NCBI RefSeq assembly: GCF_024713975.1
Contig: NC_091108.1
Coordinates: forward strand, 4,145,001-4,209,000
DNA from: Paralichthys olivaceus
Lineage: Eukaryota; Chordata; Actinopteri; Pleuronectiformes; Paralichthyidae
Length of the DNA: 64,000 bases
Direction: 5' to 3'
Under the pieces are notes generated by a model that was given only the letters and a program-made list of their open reading frames with translations, did not search any database and was not told where the DNA came from. Positions 39,545 through 51,797 of this stretch are shown in pieces (position 1 is the stretch's first letter; every line of letters starts with the position of its first letter). The position numbers and the translations under genes are program-made.

Positions 39545-41316
39545 TCAAGCAGGGCAGAAAAAGCAGTCCACAATTAAAAATAAGAAGTTTTACAGATTCT
39601 TTAGTGTTTTATTGATATAACGAACAAATATGACCACAGAAAATAAAATGATTGGTAACAGTGTTTTAATTATTTAGGACAAAGTGTCAAGTAAACGATA
39701 CTGAGAAACAGAAATGTTGTGACCATGGCAACTGAATAATGTTGCAGACGTTGAGGTAAAACTGTTGGAAACTGAATTTATGTGGTGGACTCAGGAACTT
39801 TATTACAAAGCTGAAATTTAAACTTTTGAGGGAGAGTTCACTCAAATCACAGAAACACTTTTCTCACTTAAAGCTGATTTTTTCTTGGGGGGGGGGGATT
39901 TTAGGGCTCTGTTACTCATTCACTGTCTCCGAGCTCGTCACCAGCTGCTCAGGGGAAATGTCTGAATGTTTGACCGGCTGAGAAAGTGGAGAAACCAAAA
40001 CAACGAGCTGACGGACGCTAAAACTGGGAATGAGCTTCAGGTGCAGGAAATATTTTCAATCCAGTTTCAAGTTGATCAAATATCGAGATTTAGTGATTCT
40101 GCAGGAAACAAATCCCTGTTTAGAAAGCACTTCCTTTACATGTTTATCCAACGGGCAGGTGAGAAAATGGAAAAATGCAGTTTTCTGTCCTTGTAATTTG
40201 GGTGAACTGTCCCTTTAAGAGGCCGACGGCTTCAGTTTCCACCAGGTGAGAGAACTGATGCATAGTTTAGAAAGTTTACTTCCACATCTTTTAAGAACAG
40301 GAGAAGATCAACACCCACAATATTTTAGCTGAAGTTTTTCACATCTTTCTTGTTTACTCATAAAAATAATGAATCAGTTTAAACATTTGTTTCTCAGATT
40401 TGTGCTGTTAACAACAAGTCAGTCGGACACAACTAAAGATAAACCAGTGAAGGTGCTAACAGTGAGTGTGGTCTGTGAGATTATTATGTTATGGAACTTT
40501 CCTTGGCTTACTCCTGTAAAACATCTGTGATGTCGCTGCGTCAGCCCGATACGTTCACACTGAGAAGCAGAAGTGTAGTGTGGGGAAATAAAGAAGGACC
40601 CTGACGACTCACATCCCGTCACACACATGAACCCGTCGTGTCGTAGCAGGTTTGGCAGCTAAAGGCGATTTCAAATATGCAGGATTTTACAGCAACAGTG
40701 ATTACTTTGGTATTAGTGCATAGGTGCAGTTCTAGATACCAGAGCTGTATAATATGAAGAATATGTACACATTCTTTTTCTCTCTATTATATTAACTATA
40801 GTCGGGCAGCAGGATCAGGGGAGCTCGACACTGAGCCCCTTCATCATCAGCACGGGACGCCAGAGCAGCTCCTCAGACTGACGACAGCCAAGCCGACCCT
40901 CTGTAAACCGGGCTCCTCGTAGACGGCTGCATGTGAGGGAGCTCCCGTGTCTTGCAAATGTGCAAACCTATTTTTTTTTTTTTTTTTTTTTAAGTGAAAA
41001 GAGCCAATCTGAACCACAGACCGTTCGTCCAAGTCAGATCCGAAACGCCCGTCTCTCTTCACCTCCTCTGAGTGTTTCTGATGGAGAGATACAGACGTCA
41101 TCGGTCAGGTGGAAAATCAAAAAGTAAAGAAATACACTCAAACATATTCTTAATGTCTAAAGAAGTCGTTTTGACATTCTGGGAACGTTCCTAGAAGAAT
41201 AATTACCTGTATCGTGTGAGTCATCTTCAATCCTGTAGCTTCATCTAAACAAGAACCTTGATTTCAAAAAGAAGTTTAACACAATCAGAGGTTTGTCTTT
41301 GTGATGATTCACGTCA
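39545..41316 (-). other. probable cc2d1b 3' UTR / intergenic region
   Basis: No coding exon is supported downstream of the cc2d1b stop. Several minus-strand AATAAA sequences occur (39608-39613, 39799-39804). A run of about 20 T on the plus strand lies at 40971-40991. Confidence 0.4.
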
Positions 41317-44300
41317 TCAGTGTGTGTTGAGAGTCACCTGTGACTGGTCGATCACCAGCCAGCGCTCGGTGCTCGACTGCATGTCCTGACCGCTCAGAGG
41401 CTCCCGCAGGCGGATCTTCACCTCGACACGACCTCCTGTGTGTTTGCGCCCGTCCATCACCTGACAGCAGAAACGCAGCAGACTGGTCATCTACTCAATG
41501 TGACAAATATTCCAGATTTGCTCAATGTCTTTCTCCTCATCTATGTTTGACTTTTGTTTTTCGACTTCATGCCGCTCACCTCTACGATTTCCCTGATTTC
41601 ACTCTGAGACTCCAGCTTGTCCAGCTTCACGATGGCCGTCCCGATCGGCTTGTCGCTCCGGAGGAAACCTCTGAGACAACACACGACATCATCGTCACTG
41701 TCACAGACTCAACGTGATGAGACTCTGACATGACAGTGCTTGTGACATCCCCGAAGTTCAGACTTCACGTTGTTTTTATTTTATCTCTTCAACTAAAATC
41801 TGTAAATCTCTCAACAGAACACAAAGGTTTTAGGCAGATTTCTGTAAATTCTGCAAAATATCTTATTTGTGTATAATTTTAGCAAAAACAGATTTAAGTT
41901 GTCAGATGTTAATAAACGTTCTGAGCCGTGAATGTTTGCAAAGTTGTGTTTGTTGAAGCATTTGAAGCAGCTCCAACTGAGACTCACCCTTTGTGCAGCA
42001 GCTCCAGTTTGAGGCCTTTGGACGTCACCACCCTCCTGAAGCCGCGGTGGTTGCGGTTGATTGACAGCGTGAAGCTCTGGTTGTATTCTGGTGGAAAGAG
42101 ATGACGGATTAAGAGACGGAGCAGAACTGCAGAGCCTAAAGTTTATTCAGAGAAACTAAAGATTCAAGGAAAAAAAGTGATAAATCCACCTGAAAGTCAC
42201 TATTTCAAAAAAAAAAACCCAGATTGAATCCTCCGGTGAACTCACCTGGAGAGTTTGTGTTCTTGATGACAGATGTTTTGTGTTTCTGAGGCTGCTCCTG
42301 CTCACGACAGAACAAAAATCAAAGAATCATTGGTGTGTGGTCGTCTCAGCCGCCTGTGGAAGCTGTGACCAGAAGATAGTTTGAATTTCTTACGCTGCTC
42401 GGGTAGGGGAAGTCAAACTTGACATACGCGTCCAGATCGTTGGTTTGGATTCCTGAGGGAAGAAGAACTTAAACTTAATTTCTTAGTAGTTTTCGTTTCC
42501 ACGTCAGACCTGGATGTTTCCTCTTCAACGTGTTAATGTAATAATGAGTAGACTGATCTTTTTACCACTTGGTGCTGGAAGATTCATCCCTTTCACGATG
42601 ACAACCACCATGTCAGTGCTGCTCAGCTCTGGAAATATCCTGAGAGGGAAGAAGTTTCAAACATTTTACAATTTTACCATTACACCTCTTTTATTTTTTT
42701 TAATAAGATTTGTTGAACTTAACCAGCGAAATGTCAGATCTGGTGAAAGTGCTCACCGGGCTGTGTGAAACGATCTCTCCTCAAAGTGATGTTTAGGAGG
42801 AGGCAGAGCCCTCGACTGAGCCAGCTTCAGAACCTCCAGACTCTTCTTACAACTCTCCGCCATCCTCTCAAACCTGGAGGATACGAGTACACACACACAC
42901 ACACACACACAGACACACACGCACAGACACACACAGAGGGTGTCAGCCGACGTCACGTGTTCACTTCATAACATCGAGCTGTTTCAAGATTCAGATTTAA
43001 CTAACCAGGGAGAAAAGAAATCAGTCACCTGATCTACAGAGAGTTAAAGAGAAATCAATCTTTTAAGTTATTAACGAGGATGAAATGAAGTCAACAGTTA
43101 CGGCTGAGCTTGGAGTTTGGAATGAAAACCGCTGACTCTTACTTTGTAGTTTCGGAGATGTTCCCCAGGTGTGTGAACTGTTTGGAGTGAGTCATACATT
43201 TCTGGAAGGAGGAGAGTCAGAGGACGTGTTCACAAACAGAGACAACAAAACTCTGAAGTCATTTAGAAACTTAAAATGTCTTTTGTGTTTCTTACGGGAA
43301 ATGTTCTGTTCTAAATATCTGTGATGAGACTTGATGTCAGTGTAGGACCGTTCTGTCGTTGTTGTTTTATAAACCCTAATATTTATATAATGTTCATTTT
43401 CAATTTCAGTTTTATAAAATGATCAGATTTCCCCAAAGAGGTTTAAGAGAGTTGAAAACTCATCAAATTTAAACAGGATGTTACTGTTTACTTCCTTATT
43501 TTCTACAATCATTCATCATGACATTAAGATTTTAACAGTAATGGACATTTATTTAAAAAATACAAATGTTAATGAAATCACTCTACTCTAAACGCTTCAT
43601 GTGTAATCCTGCAGTTTTACCTCGTACTGCTCTTTGAGGATCTTGGCCAGTTGTGTGTAAACCTGCTCGGCTTTTTCTGAGACCTGAACGTCGCTGTGAT
43701 GAACCAGGATGAAGTCTTCGTCCTCATCACCAGGGGGCGACGGCACCTACAGGCCCAGCACAGACAGTCGGTCAGTGAGGTCGTTGCTCACGTTCAGAAG
43801 AACAGGAGAGTGAGAGAGCAGCTCCCGTTCATCGTGAGTTTAAAAGTATCACGATCAAATGAAATAATCCTACTGGCTTAAAAAAATTATAAATCCTTCT
43901 GCACTTTTTGTTTTTACTTACTTTACTTACTCACTCGACTAAATCAGAATATAATCTGCCACTAACGGAGGAATCTCTCTGCTCACCGTGCTGATGTCCA
44001 CAGATTTCCCGCTGCGCGCTGCCTCGATCATGGGGTCAAAGCCCTTGGCGGTGCGGAGGAAGCTCTTGGCCTGCTCCATGTCGTTCTTCTGCTTCGCAGT
44101 CAGCGCTGCCTTCATGTACTGCTTCTTCCGACCCTCCAGGAACTCCAGCTGCTGAACCACTGGAGGTCAAAGACAGAAAGTCAAAGGTTACATTTGCAGA
44201 GATGCTGGAGGAGGAGAGTATCAGCTTTTACCATTACATATTTTTTGATTTGCTACGATGATCATTTAGTTGGTAGAAGAAGTTTCTTTTCAGACAAAAA

Positions 44301-47300
44301 CTCGTCAATGAATCGTCAATAATCTGAAAGCTGAACTGTTGATACTGACCTGTGGGTGAGAGTCCGTCTCTTGCAGCTGATCTGTCAGGTGAAGCTGAAG
44401 GAGTTCTTTTCCGTCCCTGACCTGCGGTGGGGACGTCTAACGTTGGTTTCTTTGTCTCTTCTGGAACAGCGGGCTTCGACTAAAACAGAGGAAAAAAACA
44501 CTGTATCAGCAACTTACTTACATAAAAATGAATAAAATAATCATATAAAGCTTCATTTCACCGCTTCCTCCTCCTCTTCCTCTTCCTCTGGAGCTTCAGC
44601 TGTATCCACGATCTTACTGGCCGCCTCCAGAGCAGCAACAAATCCCTGCTCAGCTGCTGTCGCTCTCTGGCCTGGGATTGGAGGAAATCCTGCAGAATAA
44701 AAAGCAAAAGGCTTTAGAATTCTTCAACACCGAGCTGTGGATTTACTTTTTCTCTGGTTAGGTGTGAAATCAGGTCTCGTGGCTCCGTGGTTCAGAGACT
44801 CACTGACAGTTTGTGTCGTTATAAACTTTAAGTAACACTCCTGGGTTTCAATGCAAATCTAATCTCACACAGTCAACTCAAGAAAATCCTGAATCCCAGA
44901 AGTATCTCACCGGGGGGAACCGGCAGCTCGTCAAAGTCGACGGGTTTTCCTGCTTTGTGAGCTCGGATGGCGCTCTGGTATTGCTGCAGGGACAGAGACG
45001 TGAAAAGATTTGAAACAGTGATAATGCAACAATATATAAACATACGAAAACATGAATTATTCCAAAATTGTCATAAATACATTTGGATCCATATGCAGAC
45101 TATGGTCATACTTAAACAAGGCAATTAACATGTTAGTATAGGCAGGTTAGATGTTCTTAGGAGTTCATAGTCGTTGCTCAAGTTGCTGAATCTGCTCTAT
45201 GATATGATTCGCGTGTGCACATTGATGTGAGTGTGTTTTACACATGAGAAATGAGAATGATGAGAGATGTGCGTCGTATTATTTAGTTTGAGGAGCTGAA
45301 CTTGGATGATTTGTAGAGCAGCTGTGATGTCATGACTTCAGTTTCCGTTTGCTCTCTGCAGTTTCAGGTTTTCACATCATTATGAATATGAGCGTTTTGT
45401 CTTTATTATTATTATTATGATTAAACAGGATGAAAAACGAGAGACCACCTTTATTTTTTCATTACCTTGGCGATGCGATCGTGCATTCGGGCCTTGCGGT
45501 CGTCTCCGCCGGCTTTAGCCTGAGCGGACGCCTCCACATACTTGGCTCGTCTCTGCTCCAGAGCCTCCAACACGTCTTTGGGGGGGGCGGGGGCTGACGG
45601 GGCAGCAGGGGCTGAGGGACGACAGTGTCCAAATTGTTTATCGAGATGATTTTACATAAAACTGTAAATATCATTATCAGCAATTTAACATTTTGGTGAA
45701 TATCTTGTTTCTCTGTAGCTCGTACGTGAGTCACCTCTGACAAAATGTTGAAATTCTAATTATTACCTGCGGGTGCAGCAACTGGTTGGGTGACCTGTGT
45801 GTTTGAGGACTGGTCCTTCATTAGAGCAGAGTTTCCTCCTGAACCTGGAACAGGAGATGAGCAGTCAAAGAAAAACAGCTACTGCCGGCGTCTGTTTACA
45901 ATGATAATCCAGTAAAATGAGTTATTTAAAGAAGATTTGCTGAAAATACAGATTTTAACCCCTAACCCTCTTCCTCTCATCTTTTAAAAAAATGTATTCA
46001 CTTCATTTAAGTGTTTTATAAGTTTAACAATCTGACAACCTTTAAAACGACATTACTTCTTTTTTGTACAAGTTTACTTGTATTTCTCCTCATCTTTTCT
46101 TTCACCCATAGCTTTACTTTTTCCCTTTTATCATTCCTGTTAATCTCCATTGAAATTCTATATTTAAACCATTATATAAATAAAGTCGGTCCGCTCCTCA
46201 CCCTGTCCTGGAGATGGAGGGAGGCCGCTCAGGTCGATTGCTTGTCCTTTCTCCAACGCCTCGATCACTGGATCGAACCTCTTCAGCAAAAAAAAAAAGA
46301 AGAATCCAAACAGTGTCAGACATAATGACGTCTTTGTCAGCATCCACATTGTGGGAATGTTTCACATACTTGAGAGAAAAATCCTGCAGAATGTGACACA
46401 ACAGGCTCCGACAACAGTCTGAACAAATTTAGGACCTTTGATTTGGTTTAGTTTTTAAATGCAGCTCACAGTTTAGTTGGCACATATAAGTTATTAATTT
46501 CCCTTTGTGCTGTTTTTTCAGACACTTTAAGATTTTACCAGAAACCAATTTGGCCTCTTTTTAGAAATGATGTAACTTTTTGCTAATTAAACATTTCAGG
46601 TAATTTAATTTTTGTTATCTCAGCAGATGTATATTTTGTATATACAAATCCATTGTAAAGACAATCCTGCTTTAATTTTATAACACTTAAGAATTTCTCC
46701 AAACAGCCCATAAATGAAGACTAACGTTACTGCCTACAGCTGCAAACAGAAAAAAATATTCATTTCAAGTCCAGAAGATTCCATGTACAGAAAAAAACAA
46801 CAGTGACGCAAACTTACGTTTTAAATGAATCACTGCAGTTGTGTTGCTCACCTTGCTGGTCCTGAAGTAAAGTTTAGCTTGCTCCACGTCTCCCTGCTTC
46901 TTGGCTCTTAGAGCGGCCATCTTGTATTCGTTCTGCCTCTCCAAAAGCATCGCCTTGGTCGCCTCGCTCGCTGTGGAATCACAGACGAGAAACGCACGAC
47001 ACTAATTACCAGAGTGAAAGACCACATTCATCACATATTCCAGTAGCAGGCAACTCCTTCGTTTTAATGCACTGTGACCTGACGTCCAAGAAACGAGATT
47101 CAAATACTAACTGAAACACAAACTTCAGGTATAAGAATGTGTCATATTATATTCATACACAGTTATACAGGAACGAGGTCGTGCTGTGGCTTGACTGGTG
47201 CACCAAGAAAAAGAGGGAGGAGGTGTTTCCTGATTTGAACTGACTGTCCAAAGCTCACGTTTCCTAATAACCACTTATAATATTTGATAGTTATAACTTA

Positions 47301-50300
47301 TAGAACTAACATGTATAATAACATCCACATTAACTGATATAAATATCTAATCCAAGACAAACTGACCGTCTGTCTGACCCGTTGGCAGCACATGAGCAGG
47401 TTCCTCTGTCAGCTCCTCTGGAGATGGGACGCTGCTCAGATGGGACGCGGTGGCGGAGGACGACTGCTCCTCATCACTGGTGGGCGTGACGATCTCTGGT
47501 ACAGCAGGCGGTGGCGTTGTGGCCTCCGACTCCTCCTGCTGATCTGGAGAAGTGGATTCAGAACTCGATGGTACAGGAGGGGCAGGTCGTGCAGGAACAG
47601 CGGGACGAGGGGCGTCCCTCTGGGCTCCAGTGGCGACAGGAGGAGGGATTTCTGCCTCGTCCACAGGCCTCCCCTTTTTCACCGCAGCTAGCATCGTATC
47701 CAAAGTCTGAGAGCAACAGTAACAGTCAGTGAGTTGGAAAACAGAGGAAAAGAACTTAATATGTAATAAATAAAGCATCACTGCAGTTCAACCCAGACAC
47801 GGAAAACCCAAGTGGGCAGGCACAAATTATATAAACGCTTTATATAACAAAAATGAGGATAAGAGAATTGATTTAAAAGATGAAAAATAGCATAAGAATC
47901 TCTGGAAATCCAGGGAGTAAACAGTGAGATCAGACAAATGGATAACACAGGCCGACTCTTGTGTTTTCACATGTGTGAAGCTGCTGACAGTGAAACAAAA
48001 CCAATCTTTCATCCCACACCATCACTATAACTTATAGAAGAAACTTTGTAAATAGACAGTTGTTATATTTATTTATTTCGTCATCAGGCAGTCGTCTCAC
48101 CCACCTTCAGACCGCGATCGAACCTCCTGGCTTTTGAGGTCTCTCCTGCGCTCTTGGCGTTTTGCGAGGCCGTCTTGTACATGGCGATCCTCTCCTCCAG
48201 AGTGTGCTGGAGGCTGCCGGGGGGCGATGAGGAGACCTGTACTTCCTGCTGAAGTGTAATAACAAAACAGGAGGCGCATGCTGTGAAAACCATAGCAAGA
48301 AATCAGTCAGCATACAAAACTGTGGGTTGAGAATGGAAAGTATTTGTCAGCGATGAATAATACAAGGAAAACACAGAAAGAACTACAATTTCTGCATATC
48401 TATATGTCATCTCTATTCACTTTCTTTAAATATGAGTCAAACAAAGTATTCAAGAAGACTGAAACACAGGTTGGATCAGTGTCAGGAAATGTGGAATTGC
48501 TAAATATTCAGGCAATAATGGAAAATATTTAACGATATCAAGTATATCTATGCAGCCAGTCACATTCTCAGATACACCAATTGTTGTTTGGAGCTTATTA
48601 TACTAAAGAAATCTAAGCGCTTGGATTTCAGTGTGTGTGTGTGTGTGTGTGTGTCTCTGCCCTGTCGACAGAGAGCAGGATGCGTTGTACCTGCGGCGTC
48701 GGAGACTCTTGCGTTACAGCTTCAGAAAGTTCGGCAGTGGTAGATGATGAGGAGGAAACAGTTGCTACATCCTCAGCTTCCCCCTCACCAACCACTTCCT
48801 GTAGCTCTGCCTGAGGAGGAAAAATATGACTACTGATCAGAAGCCAACTTTCATTGTTCATATCTAAGGCTGCATAACGGAGTGAAGCGTGTTTTCCATT
48901 AGCAAACATGCGGCTGTTTGGCAAATGAAGCTGCTGATGTCTGATCGGCTTCAGAGTTGTTCCACGGGTCGGTATGACCAAGAAAGTTTGGAAAACGTCA
49001 CTCAGTCCCCTGAACATGACAGATGCTCTCATAAAAGTTTTTTCTAATCTAAAATCTAAAGAGACAAATACACAAAAACACTCACCAACAGATCTTCGTC
49101 ATCTTCCATATCATCGTCATCATCGTCGTCTTCATCCACATCTTTCATGCACTCATCAGCCATTCTAGCGATGTCTTCCATGGGCAAAGGGGCTGCAACA
49201 CAAAGACACAGTTATAAATATATCCAGCTGAGTTTATGTGTGACAGCACATATCACATGATATGATACTTAATACTAGATTACACAGTAGAGTCATTAGA
49301 GGATAGAGTGCAGGACGAGCAGGACAATAAATCTGAGGAGACATGTTGGGGCAGGAGTTTGTGTCATAATGTTTTATACAACCAGTATGTGGGTTAGTAC
49401 CGGCCGTGTTTAGAGATGATTCATCGTGTCTGAAGGTAATGTATACTTTTTTATACTGTATGTACTAAATCCTGACTGAGACAACACTTCTTGGTCCAAT
49501 CATGTCTAAATGGTTGAATCATAACCGGGGCACTCACTCTTCCCCTTCTGCTTGGCTCGGCCTCTGACCGCAGCTTTTTCTCCAGTGATCGCTGCGAGTT
49601 CAGCCTCCAGGTCCGAGTCGTCCAGATTCTCCTCCAAACCCATCATCTCCTCAGGGTCCAGGTCAATCAACAGACCCATCTGAGACCCGGACGCAAAACA
49701 TACACTTCACTGCCTTCTTGGAAATAATTACATGTTCTTGTTATCTCAGCAGATGTGTTACAGATGTGAGTTGTTATCTCAGCAGATGTGTTACAGATGT
49801 TCTTCTTATCTCAGCAGATGTGTTACAGATGTTAGTTGTTATCTCAGCAGAAGTGTTACAGATGTTAGTTATCACAGCAGATGTGTTACAGATGTGAGTT
49901 GTTATCTCAGCAGATGTGTTACAGATGTTAGTTGTTACCTCAGCAGATGTGTTACAGATGTTCTTGTTATCTCAGCAGATGTGTTACAGATGTGAGTTGT
50001 TATCACAGCAGATGTGTTACAGATGTTAGTTGTTACCTCAGCAGATGTGTTACAGATGTGAGTTGTTATCTCATCAGATGTGTTACAGATGTGAGTTGTT
50101 ATCTCAGCAGATGTGTTACAGATGTTAGTTGTTATCTCAGCAGATGTGTTACAGATGTTCTTGTTATCTCATCAGATGTGTAACAGATGTGAGTTGTTAT
50201 CCCATCAGATGTGTTACAGATGTTAGTTGTTATCCCATCAGATGTGTTACAGATGTTAGTTGTTGATGTGTTACAGATGTTAGTTGTTATCTCAGCAGAT

Positions 50301-50444
50301 GTGTAACAGATGTGAGTTGTTATCTCATCAGATGTGTTACAGATGTTAGTTATCACAGCAGATGTGTTACAGATGTGTTACCTGTTTGGCTGCAGCAGCG
50401 CCCTGGCCTCTGGGCTGAGCTGCTCTCTTCTTCTTAGCAAACAT
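41317..50444 (-). CDS. cc2d1b: Coiled-coil and C2 domain-containing protein 1B (Lgd/Freud family)
   Basis: Coding exons in transcript order: 50382-50444, 49538-49679, 49086-49192, 48691-48810, 48105-48248, 47367-47706, 46852-46970, 46202-46280, 45767-45838, 45466-45611, 44911-44983, 44562-44689, 44350-44479, 43987-44159, 43621-43746, 43143-43201, 42757-42873, 42566-42639, 42394-42452, 42246-42297, 41988-42087, 41580-41670 and 41317-41460. They sum to 2658 nt (885 aa). Four DM14 domains lie at about residues 157-213, 313-365, 408-465 and 557-613, recognisable by ARRFDRGLK, KRFDPVIEALEKGQ, HKAGKPVDFDELPVPP and KGFDPMIEAARSGK. A C2 domain spans about 714-860 (KGMNLPAP, SVIKNTNSPEY, SINRNHRGFRR). 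CC2D1 proteins bind ESCRT-III CHMP4 and also act as repressors at the 5-HT1A promoter. It ends soon after WLVIDQ, as in CC2D1B, without the CC2D1A tail. Synteny supports 1B. Confidence 0.93.
42889..42935. repeat. (CA)n-rich microsatellite in a cc2d1b intron
   Basis: An interrupted CA tract just upstream, in transcript sense, of the exon at 42757-42873. Confidence 0.9.
48631..48654. repeat. (GT)n microsatellite in a cc2d1b intron
   Basis: Twelve GT units shortly downstream, in transcript sense, of the exon at 48691-48810. Confidence 0.9.
49733..50381. repeat. 20-copy minisatellite in cc2d1b intron 1
   Basis: About 20 tandem copies of a 26-33 bp unit. The plus-strand core is TTATCTCAGCAGATGTGTTA followed by CAGATGTTAGTTG or CAGATGTGAGTTG. 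Variant units carry TTCTTG, CATCAG or CACAGCAG. The array fills about 650 bases of intron 1 and touches the 5' splice site at 50380-50381. Its ORFs encode repetitive Cys-Tyr peptides and are shadows. Confidence 0.97.
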
Positions 50445-50786
50445 GTTGTGTTGTTGTAGTGTTGTTGTTGTTGTAGTGTTGTTGTTGTTGTGGTGTAACC
50501 AGCCCCTCTGTGACTCTCCAGCGGCACCAACGACCCCTGAAACACGGACACACACGGGACATGAACCCTTGTAGCTGAGCTGCTCTGTGAAGTCATGTGA
50601 GCGGTTGTCAGGTGGCTCCACACAGACAGCGAGCTGCCAGCTGACGTTAGCTCCGCGGCTAGCCGTTAGCTTAGCCTGACTTCCTGGGGGAAAGTTGAGC
50701 CGCGCGCCTCGTGTCGTGTGTTGTGGTGAGTGACGCGGGGAGCGTGACACAGTTCGACCCGTGCTGAGGAGCGCGGGAGTGTTTAC

Positions 50787-50850
50787 CTGCTCGTTCACCT
50801 CCTCATCTGAGAGTTTTCACCTCCTCCGTCTCATCTCTGCGCTCCGACAT
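50787..50850 (-). other. cc2d1b: probable non-coding first exon of cc2d1b
   Basis: On the minus strand a clean donor (GAGCAG then GTAAAC) ends an exon at 50787. A matching acceptor (TTTCAG) precedes 50536, so the ATG-bearing exon would be 50382-50536. The 5' UTR in that exon is rich in CAA/CAC repeats. The outer limit of exon 1 is a guess based on the promoter motif next to it. Confidence 0.5.
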
Positions 50851-50867
50851 GGTGCTCAGGGTCCGGA

Positions 50868-50879
50868 TGCGCATGCGCA
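50868..50879. promoter_or_regulatory. NRF1 palindrome at the cc2d1b promoter
   Basis: TGCGCATGCGCA is a perfect match to the palindromic NRF1 consensus. It lies just upstream of the inferred first exon of cc2d1b. The function is inferred from motif and position. Confidence 0.6.
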
Positions 50880-50889
50880 GAAAGAGGAA

Positions 50890-51797
50890 GCGTCCCCGGG
50901 TTGTGACTCACAGGCAGAGACTGACTCCCACAATAAAATACACAAACACATCTGCAGCTGAAGTATGCAGATCATTTAAAAGTACAAATACCACAAGTGT
51001 AAAAAATTTACTTTCGTACGTGAGTAAAGTATATTCTGCAAAGTAAAGATAAATATATATGCTTGGCCTGCAGTAAACAGAACCTCGACCTTTTCACATT
51101 TAAAGGTGATTAATTAGTTAGAGAAGGAAAACACAACTTGTTTCTTTATTCTTTTCATTAATGTAGGATTTATTGCATTTTTTACAGGACTGTTACATTG
51201 GACAGCATTAGTTTTTAACTGAACAACAACTAAAACAAACTATTAAACTGAGTGTCTATATATAATTTATTGTTTTCTCACATTTTTGTGAAACGTTGGA
51301 TCATTTGGTCTATTTGGGCTTCAAACCGTAATTTAAGATGACATTCTTGTACTTAGTCAATCACATTTAATTCTTAAAAATTCAAATATTTTATCATACT
51401 TAATTTATTATTTAGACCAAACTCACGGCAAAAAATATTCACAATATTCCATGTTTTATGGAGACAAACATTAAGGGAGAGTAAAAATGTCAAAACTGGA
51501 TCGTAAACATTGAAAGCTTGATAAACTAACAGTATATATAGTAGTATATAATAACAGTACTATTATATAACAGTATATAATAGTACAAAAAGAATATGTA
51601 AAGAAATGTGTTTAGTAAAAACTTATATCCTTCCGTGATATTGATCAACATCTGGATCTTTAGGCTAAAAAGTTAAAGCCTGATGTTTAGTGCAAAAAAC
51701 CCTTCATGTTTGTATTTTAGATAATACCGTATAAAAGTTAATGTCAGATTAACATGAATGTGTAAATGTGTAAGCTGGCGGCTTCTGTGGGAACGTT
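50890..51797. other. intergenic region between cc2d1b promoter and endou 3' end
   Basis: Very AT-rich with no supported coding sequence. Minus-strand AATAAA signals at 51266-51271, 51169-51174 and 51145-51150 could end the endou-like transcript after a 3' UTR of 0.5-0.65 kb. Confidence 0.5.

Noticed and set aside
49732-50356. Cys-Tyr and Ile-Cys-Asn-Thr repetitive ORFs on both strands
   Set aside because: They are translations of the intronic minisatellite, not proteins.
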